From positions 109,954,620 to 110,018,619 of the forward strand of contig CM060900.1 in NCBI GenBank assembly GCA_030762935.1: DNA of 64,000 nucleotides, in the 5' to 3' direction. The notes under the pieces are model-generated. The model did not search any database and was not told the DNA's origin. It worked only from the letters and a program-made list of their open reading frames with translations. Shown piece after piece: positions 55,816 through 64,000 of the stretch; position 1 is the stretch's first letter, and every line of letters starts with the position of its first letter. Both the position numbers and the translations under genes were made by a program. The stretch is from Hymenopus coronatus. Taxonomy: Eukaryota > Arthropoda > Insecta > Mantodea > Hymenopodidae.

Positions 55816-58192
55816 AACAGTATAAATAAAGCGACCTATTTAAACATGTTCTTTTGTGATAACTACACAGAAAATATTCACTCTTTAGTTAATATTTTAA
55901 GACTGCAACATATTTCATGAACAGCTGCTTTGGAAAACGGAAAATATTATTCCAAATGAAATTGAAAATTGAAGTGAGTTCTAAATTTTCATATTTTTTT
56001 TAACTAAACTTTTAAAGCATTTGACAATCGCTTTTGCCTACTGTATTCCGTTATAATATAATTCTGCTAATATTTATCTCGATTAGCATGAAGTAATTAA
56101 AGAATAGTGTTTTGTAAGAAAAGTTTGTTTGCAGAGCAGGAAGAGGAAGTCATATGAAAGGAACATATGAGCATTTGTTTGTTTGTTTCATTTGGTAGCC
56201 CCCTTTAACTTGTATGGATATATCGTGGCTTTGACTTGAAAAACAACTGCTACTGTTTTTCTCGCCGAAATGTAGGATTTATCTCTTTTTTCAGTTTTAA
56301 ATTATTATAAAAAATACACACATATTCCCTCCCACGTTCATACTTCAGTCTCTTTGGAGAAAGGGAATTATTTTGGTTAAAGAAAATTCCCTTCTGCAGC
56401 TGGAAATCACACCCGGAACCTCTGGGTTTAAAAGACAAAACGCTCCACTGAAGAAGCAATTTTTTTTTTTCTGGACGCTATGCTGCAGGGATTCTAAAGC
56501 TAATGATAGCAGGAAAACAGTTCATTTGAAGAAAGAATGGTTAACATATTTTAAGGCAGTATTTCAGCACGAACGTATTTAATTTTAATTTGAAATAGTC
56601 ATCGCGTGTTTACATGCTCCTTATTAAGTGTCAATGGAGAGATTAATCTTTAAAATTCGATAGGTTCTTTAAAATCCGACGATTCCTTTGCAAAATAAAA
56701 AGGATTATTTATGGACCAAAGAGAAATATTGGTTAAAATATATCTTACTCCTGAAACATATCTGGAGGCATCTCGTTGGGGTCCTTTATTGCAACACATT
56801 CAAAATTGCTGATTGATTTTGTCAATTTATTGAGGCATTGGTACATATAATTGTTGAACTGGAGTATATTTCAGAATTTTCATTTTTCTCAAAAATGACT
56901 AAAACTTTTGATAAAGTGCCACATTAAATGTATTTACATCACAAATAAAATAGAGCCTTAGATGAACTAGTAACTCGCATTGTTAAGGCTAAAAGTAAAA
57001 GAGAGAAAGAAGAAAAAACTTTGAATTTCCGATGTTGCAGCAATATCCCGGAATCGACCAATCGAAATAACACGTTGAGTGCTACATATGCAAGAGGACT
57101 CCTAATAAAGTGTACTAGTAATAGTATAACAAACAAATAGTTATTATTGACCACTTGCATGATAATCCATGTTAATTATTATTGTGTAAGGTTTAGTATA
57201 ATAATGCATTATTTTCACTGTTAAGCTCATATTAATAGGCGATTGTATATATAATTAGGCAAGCTTCATGCTATGCGATATACTTACTTTTTTTCTTTTG
57301 AAAATCCATACTATAAGAATTTAGTTCCAATTTCTATAATTGTTGCTCATTCGATGCACTAACCGGTTGCACCTTTTACAATCCATTATAACACGATATA
57401 CCATTAATAATTGTAATAATTTTATGGGAATCGTTCGTTAGCTTTGGGATGGTAAGAAGTTCATGGAGCGCCAAATAATATATGCACATATACTTGATAA
57501 CATATTCTCATACTCCGTCCTGGTCAGGTGATTATCACTTATGTTCTTAATCAACATGCTCACCCCTCCACTCTTCCCCGCCAAGTGTCAATCATAGGAA
57601 TGCCCTTTAAGAGCACCAATCAGATTTAGGTAAATCTATTCTGGAGAAGAGATTGCTGTTCAGTGCACCTGTACCGATCCCAGACCTGAGTGCTGTATTC
57701 GATTACAGCATTCAGGGCATTTTCAAGCTAGAACTCATTCGAGTGAAGGATTCGATTACAATATTCAGAATTCGAGAACGTCCAAGAATCGAATGCATTG
57801 ACATTTTACATTGGGGTACTCCCATCACTAAACTATATATTAATGGCAATCAATGTGAATGTGAGCGAATAAGGCTTATGTAATTAAATCTCAGCAATTT
57901 TAACTGAAAGTAGTTCATTCTCAATAAAACATGAGTGATTCCTGTAGTATATTACTCAAATATGCTCAATGTGCGCAGTAGATTGAGAAAATATTGTATT
58001 CCGCCCTTTAAATTGTTACATTGATTCCATTGGAAACACGTGTATTGATGGTCTCTGAATCTAAAAGGCACACGTTGAGAGAAGTCAAACTGGTTGTGAT
58101 TGAATCTGTGAACAGCATTGCTGAAAAATGAAAAGTCGGTTTAACATGGAGCCTTGTATGTAAGTTTCCTGTCTTTAAAATATCCTATCATC
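55816..58192. other. AT-rich, no feature recognised
   Basis: Short frames here (for example 56373-56582 and 57653-57883) lack recognisable motifs or splice support. Confidence 0.5.
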
Positions 58193-58350
58193 CGCCTCGA
58201 TAGCTGCGGGTCTCATATTCAAGAGGGCGCGAGTTCGAATCCCACTTAGGGTGAGTTACATAGATAAAGAATTTTTCGGGGCCTTCCTTTTTTCTTGAGA
58301 GGACGAATGACGGGCACCTGTAAGCAGCATTTCATTTGTTTCATTCGTCT
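58193..58350 (+). mobile_element. tRNA-derived SINE, family 2
   Basis: TCGATAGCTGCGGG (A-box-like), GGCGCGAGTTCGAATCCC (B box) and the body AATTTTTCGGGGCCTTCC with GAGAGGACGAATG. Body shared with 34180-34390. Confidence 0.75.
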
Positions 58351-59859
58351 AGCCCTATCAGACCAAACTTGTGACTTTATATTCAAGCTCATGAGTAATT
58401 TAAGGAGTGAAGCAACAGCAGAGCCCTTTTTTCCTTTAACAAGAAAGGTGGATAGTTTGTGATTTACTGAAAGTGGGTAAAACAACTGTGAAAAGTGGGA
58501 TATAGTATGTTTACAGATATGTTCACAGCAGTGGCAAGAACTGGCAACACTGATTATTTCACGCAAAACTACCTGTTATGCAAACTGTCAAAGCATGTGA
58601 CAAAGCAGGTAACATCTTTATCAATATTGCAGTTAAATTTAAAACTACTACGATGTTGCACAAGTTCAATCTTATACTACAATTTATTTCATTTTCAGTT
58701 ATTTGATTCCCAAATTCCTGATATATAATATGTGTAGCACAATTCTTATGTATAAATACAAGAAGGGGAATTGTAATTATGCTACTTTATGTTTCAGAGA
58801 TTGTATTTTGTGGACTTGGTTGGTTCTCAATTTAGATGTTCTCAGCTTATATCACTTGATTTATAAGTACCCTAAAATACAGTACAACTGTAAATATTAA
58901 AGCTCTAACCTCACTTGTCAAATCCGCTGGGTGACTAAGGCAAACACAACCGATTTAGATAAAACCATTGTTAAGCTGTCCTTGGTGTTGGCTAAAACAC
59001 CTGATTTTAACAATTTTAATCAAAGACCACACACAAACTTCCATCCCAGAAGATTTTACAATTTTATCAATTAACTATGGCCATGAGAGCCTTTGCATGC
59101 ATTTAAACATCATACATACTTTAATGGCCCTGTATGCTTTTGAGATGAGTTACAGAAGAGAATCACAATCTAGTTTAATCTTCTCTATTACTTCAATTAT
59201 TGTTTTAAAGGATCTTGAAAAAAACAGCTGATTTTCATTGATATATCTTATTTCCTTCAATGTAATATAAAATGAGAGTTGAGTATCTTGTTTATATAAG
59301 ATGAAGTCACATTTATACAACCTGTTAAAAGCAGGTGCATTTTATATTTGTTCTCTTTATCTGTTTTACAAGGCGCTGCAATAGGCAGTATTTTCGCCAT
59401 ACAGTCCCAATTTTCCTGCTAATAAGCTTAATGCTGACCACCTCACCTCTGTGTCAATTGGATGATCACCCACTTCTGCCATATATATGTGGGTATGAGA
59501 GTGGTAGTCACATTACCCTTTGCAGGGTAAGGATTTATTACAACTCCTCTTAAAAGGCTATTATGTACAAGCAAACAACGGAGTGCTGACAAAAGTGTTT
59601 GACTAACAAAGGTAGTTTAGAGCCATTGTAAATATCAAGTATAAGTAGCTGAGTAGTATAATTGTCATTCCTTCAGTATTGAAAAGACAGTACTGGATCT
59701 AATGTTGCATTCTCTCGTCGCTAATCCACTCCCTTCTCATTTTAATGCTTTGGGCTCAGACCTCCAGACGTTATTTACTAGATATTATTCAGGCTCTCAT
59801 GTGAATTTCTACTTCTTGAAGAACATTACATGAATGTGGTATATTGATTTTGGTTACAG
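58351..59859. other. AT-rich; probable intron upstream of the exon at 59860
   Basis: No repeat or exon was recognised; TTGGTTACAG at its end is a fair splice acceptor. Confidence 0.4.
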
Positions 59860-60134
59860 ATGAATTCATTGGGGAAGCTGGATTTCTGCAACAAGAGACT
59901 GTAACTGAAGTTGTTACCTTGGATGAGTCCCAGCTAGAAGATTTGATGGAGGATGACCATCCAGTGAATAGTTTTCAAATGTTATCATCCCCTCACCTGC
60001 CGAGTCCTGGAGATGCCAATATTATTGATGAATTTGATGATGATGAGGACTCTCTCGTTGACATGGATATGTTTCCAAGATACCATTGTGTCGAAGTGTA
60101 CATGTTTGAATTTTTGACTTGCACGTACTCATAG
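59860..60134 (+). CDS. acidic exon, probably terminal, of an unidentified gene
   Basis: Preceded by the acceptor TTGGTTACAG at 59850-59859, the frame enters in mid-codon and encodes about 90 residues: DEFIGEAGFLQQETVTEVV, LDESQLEDLMEDD, SSPHLPSPGDANIIDEF and DDDEDSLVDMDMFPR, then stops at 60132-60134. The acidic, Ser/Pro-containing composition is like a transcription regulator's activation region, but no family was recognised. The last ~20 residues could be intron read-through if an unseen donor is used. Codon pattern and lack of stops in a very AT-rich setting support it as real. Confidence 0.55.
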
Positions 60135-63100
60135 ATCTTCCTCATATAAGACAAAACACTGTTTACTTAATTGTTGTTATTAAGTAAAGCAGTGATCTTT
60201 CGTATACCGAAGAAGGTGCACCTCAACAGATATGACAGAAAAAGAAACATATGTGTGTGTGTGTGTGTATATAAAATTTATTAATAGGTGCATATTAATA
60301 TTTGAATTTATTTGAAATGTTTGAGGCTCTGTTACATTAAACACAGCTTATTTTAAGTATTATTGCTGAATGTCGTTGAATTATTAAGTAATTTTATGTT
60401 TATGAATAGAAAAAGTGGGTATTCCAGGTAGAAAGAAATGGCAAATATCTAAGGAAGGATATATTGTATTATATGAATAACTAAAGGACAGTCAAACCTC
60501 CGCAAATGAGTTCTTTCTTTGTGAATTGGTACTATATGATTTTGCCTATGAAATTAATGGGAAGATTAATAGAGTATAGAAAACATAAGCAGCTCCATTG
60601 GACATTGAAAATAGATGTTAACAAATGTTTATTTTGATAATTTAGACACGTTGGTACCTACCACTCATCCTGCAACTGCATAATTCTGTTATAATAACCA
60701 TTCCTAATGAAAGGCATAGTTGAATGTGAATGTTTCATTTTGCAGTGTTTGGTTTGCAGAATATTTATATATTATTGGCACTGTTTTTATAATCAGTAAA
60801 ATACTTTAGTTTTCTTTATCAGTAATTTTATTCCTTGTTATGTGTTCTCAAATGTTGCCTTATATCTTCTAAAGACATATGTATTCTGAATGTTTTATTT
60901 CATTTGCAGTGCCCTACAACAAAAGAATAGACTAATGGTCAAGAAGTGTAAATAAAATATGTGCACTTGTGCATAGAAACTACTTTGAAATGCAGTAAAC
61001 TTATGCCCCAAGTAAAACAAGCATTCAGAGCAAACTGAAGTTCTGCTTGAGTGCAAATGAAATTTTGTAAGTGGAGCATGCGTTAAAAATTGGACAAAGA
61101 TACCTTTCTAGTTTATTACAACTTACAGATTCTCTAGAACATTTTCATGTAAATATTTTTGTTATTGGAGTGAAAATTAGTGAGTTGCATAACAATTTAA
61201 ATAACCTTGACTGGAGGTCATGGTTGTACATTTGGGACTTTTTCTGCTATTTGTACATTTCTTTAAAAATTAGTAGAAGCAGTTTTGCAAACTTAGCTGC
61301 ACATATGTTCATCAGTTTTTAAATCAAGTTTTAAGTAAACATGTATGCTATTTAATAAAAAAATACAGAAACAAAATGTTATGCATTTTTTATTATTAAA
61401 CTTTCTGGTGAAGTTTTCTTGTTTGTAATATTTTACACAGCTTTTAACAATTAAAATGCACCTTACATTGCAATGTTTAAGTTATCAATTTTGTGAATAT
61501 CTTCCACAATATATACTTACACGTGCTGGCAGTTATTGATATAAGACAAACACAGTAAGTTGCAAAACTTAATCCTATTTTGATTTCATATAGTATATTT
61601 TTTGCAAAACCTAATCTCACAGTTGAGCAATACAGGTTTTATTCAAAATAATTTAATAGTATATTTCTTAGCAAACTTATTTTCTAGCTCTATAAGAAGC
61701 ATAAGTTTTAAATGTATAAATATTATGAAAATTCCTAATTAGAATTGTTTTGTAAAACTACTTAAATATATTTTTTGAAACCGCAATCCAGGAACGACTG
61801 AATGCATATGCGCCATACTTGCCATTACACTTCTTTATACAAAAGTGACAAAAAAGTTCAAAACGTGCAATAAAATTCTTTGGATTTTAACAAATTCACG
61901 CATCAGTCCTTTGAGATAATTGTAAAATCTAGAGTGGAGAATGAGATTATAGACAGTGTATTTATACCTCCTGTTAAGTTGTCAGTTTCATTTCAAAATG
62001 TATGGATGTTTTACTTCTTATTGATGTTCTCTATATAATGCAAATAGATGTTTAAGTGAATTCATATCTACATTGTTTAAATGCCAAAGAAAATATTAGA
62101 GAGTTTTTGTAAGTTATGTTTAGAACTACACTGTGATTTTTATTGAGTTTGGAATGTAAATATCCAATCTTACTGTTGATGAATAATAATTTGTTCTTAT
62201 TGAACTTGCTTTTGTTTTTAGATGTTTTTCAGGGATTATGATTGTAGATACAATAATTTTGAGGACAGTAAGAATTTCTAAATCTGCACAAGAAGTGAAT
62301 GGGACTGTACTGATTTCCTGTGCTTTTTCCAGTGTGTAGAACATCTATGTATTATAATAATAAATCTATTACAATAAAAAAACAATAAGTTAAGGGAAGC
62401 ATGTATAAAATGCACAGATTGGTACAATAATTAACAAAACGAATTACCCATTTGAATATCTGACTACTTTTAAGAAATTAACATATTTCAGAGGCACATT
62501 ATCAGACAAAAAGTCACTGGTCTGGCTCGGTGCAGATGATAGGGCCAGCTGGATATATTTAAAAATAATATCACTGTCTTATATAAAGTTAAAATGTAAT
62601 CTCATTAGAGATGCAGATATAGTTAACTAAAATTATAAGGCAAGGAAATAATACAATAAGTGTTAGGGTGAATAACATGAGTTGTTCTGTTGGAAAATGT
62701 CAAGACAAAGAATAAATGTGAAAAATGGAAATATCTGGTTTTTATAGCAAAACTACAGATTCATTTGTTTCATTCATAATTTTGGAGCTATAACATTTGA
62801 TAAACCAATTTGCTCTTATAAGACCAGATCTGGGAAATAATGCAGAAGTGGCGCATTGCAAGAAAGTACATTTATTAATCACTTATAAATATTAGAAGAA
62901 GGCAATTTTGTTAAAAATGTGTCAGCTAGTGAACATCTTCCTCCAGTCCCATTCAAGTGCTATAAACTCAACCGAGATGAATCCTGTATTTGTTTGCTAG
63001 TTCCAGGCATGGTAAGCTGAGGAGTAAGAAAAAGTATGATCTCAAAGAAGCATAGTGTTGTGACAGAAAGGGAAATATATATTTGAGAAACACTTAAGCA

Positions 63101-64000
63101 CATTTTCTGTATACTTTGTGTCTGCTACCTAGGAATACTTTTGAAGACTTTAGCTGGTTCAGTCTGCAGAATATACCAACAGTGCATTCCACCCTGCTTG
63201 AGATGCCATATCTCCCTTATGCTCAAGTACCTGGAAGCTGAATACTCAGTAGTATCTCTCTGGTGATTTTTACTCTTAGAACTATCTTAATTGTGAAAAA
63301 TCAAATTGGTTTTCACATGAGCACCAGGGCTTTTACTGTACATAATAAAAAGCAGTGCCTAAAGTTATGATTCACTTCCCAAAATTGTTAAGGAAGCAGC
63401 AGTAACTGCAAGGGTAGTGCTGCTTTACCGTGGTATTAGTTAAATAAAATAAAATAGAAATATTAAAATGTCTTCCAATCCACATTTCCGTTTACAATTG
63501 GAATAGGTAATGTTGCTGATTGATGGTGTATTTACTACAAAACTTTGCTAAACAATATCAGCATTAGAAACTGAAAAAAAGTGCCGGACAATGCAGAGGT
63601 CGGCATCTGGCTAATGAAATCAATGCCACTAGGTGGCAATAATAGTGCACTATTTTCTTTGCCATGCTAAGGGAATGCACCTGGTTAAAAAGGGTCAATG
63701 CTGTGAGAAGGCAGCATTAGTGCACTTTGTTCCTTAACTGCCAAACGATGATTCTCCATCTTTAATGGAATAAATACCATCAATCCGTAAATACTAAGTG
63801 TGATAATCATGAAAATGAGAAGCATTGTTTAAAATTAATGCATTAAAATTTATTTTCATTCACAAGCTATTCTTCCCTTTCTCTCATTATTACTATGTAA
63901 GTATTCAGATTCTTCATTAACTCCTCTTGGAAGCTCATATTGGGGATGTCATGGGACCTGGATATTCCTTTCAAAGTACTTGCAGAATTGTGATTACCAT
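60135..64000. other. AT-rich downstream region, no gene recognised
   Basis: It could hold a 3' UTR for the exon ending at 60134 (several AATAAA-type signals). A (GT)n tract lies at about 60251-60269. No transposon coding motif was seen. Confidence 0.5.

Noticed and set aside
58193..58250. tRNA gene
   Set aside because: Only the promoter boxes match; no cloverleaf is evident, and the body is shared with 34180-34390.

Overview
The window is eukaryotic nuclear DNA, almost certainly from an insect. It is AT-rich, its one recognisable host gene is split by canonical GT/AG introns, and the rest is a thick layer of decayed transposons of types common in arthropods: Penelope-like elements (PLEs), Jockey-, I- and CR1-like LINEs, IS630-Tc1-mariner and pogo-like DNA transposons, and tRNA-derived SINEs. 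A large, repeat-rich hemimetabolous insect genome (cockroach, termite or orthopteroid) would fit, but the sequence does not fix the order.

Host genes. Two minus-strand exons belong to TAK1/MAP3K7. Exon 1 (33466-33543) carries the start codon and 26 codons. The next exon (15080-15305) carries the glycine-rich loop, catalytic lysine and hinge. Between them lies an 18.2-kb intron, and the remaining kinase exons are not in the window. A possible exon end of an unidentified plus-strand gene sits at 1-81. An unidentified acidic, probably terminal, plus-strand exon sits at 59860-60134.

Layout. 0.5-5.4 kb: PLE family A (a minus C-terminal piece, then a plus copy preceded by a pLTR-like leader) around a Jockey-clade LINE. 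5.6-12.9 kb: a nest of PLE families B, D and E. E is split by a 2.3-kb RNase H-bearing I-like LINE with 13-bp target-site duplications, and two inverted E copies meet at a 57-bp T run. 13-18.8 kb: two mariner-superfamily relics, the TAK1 kinase exon, a SINE with perfect 13-bp duplications and a LINE relic. 18.8-23.4 kb: PLE-C with a 5' inversion, then PLE-B. 26.6-28.9 kb: a LINE relic and PLE-G, also inverted. 34.06-36.82 kb: a pogo-like transposon whose DDE core has been replaced by an (ACAT)n array. 37.4-40.2 kb: CR1/Jockey-like LINE. 44.3-45.6 kb: a young mariner-superfamily transposase. 45.6-51.3 kb: two Jockey-clade copies with zinc-knuckle gag. 51.5-54.3 kb: LINE and PLE fragments. 55-64 kb: SINEs, one acidic exon and AT-rich sequence.

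The most interesting signals are two. (1) PLE lineages A, B, C, D, E and G each end in a hammerhead-ribozyme-like fold: a CUGANGA-like core, a stem II hairpin, GAAA, and a short self-complementary stem III such as ACGU, ACAUAUGU, ACAAUUGU or ACAUGU. In families D and E the ORF's TGA stop lies inside the ribozyme core. Ribozymes in PLEs are known; the side-by-side series with paired-base changes is the local evidence. (2) Two unrelated PLE copies (C and G) show the exact geometry of twin-primed 5' inversions: a sense 3' part preceded by an antisense piece whose outer end overlaps the breakpoint by about 30 bp. All translations and structures were read by eye; no searches or folding programs were run.
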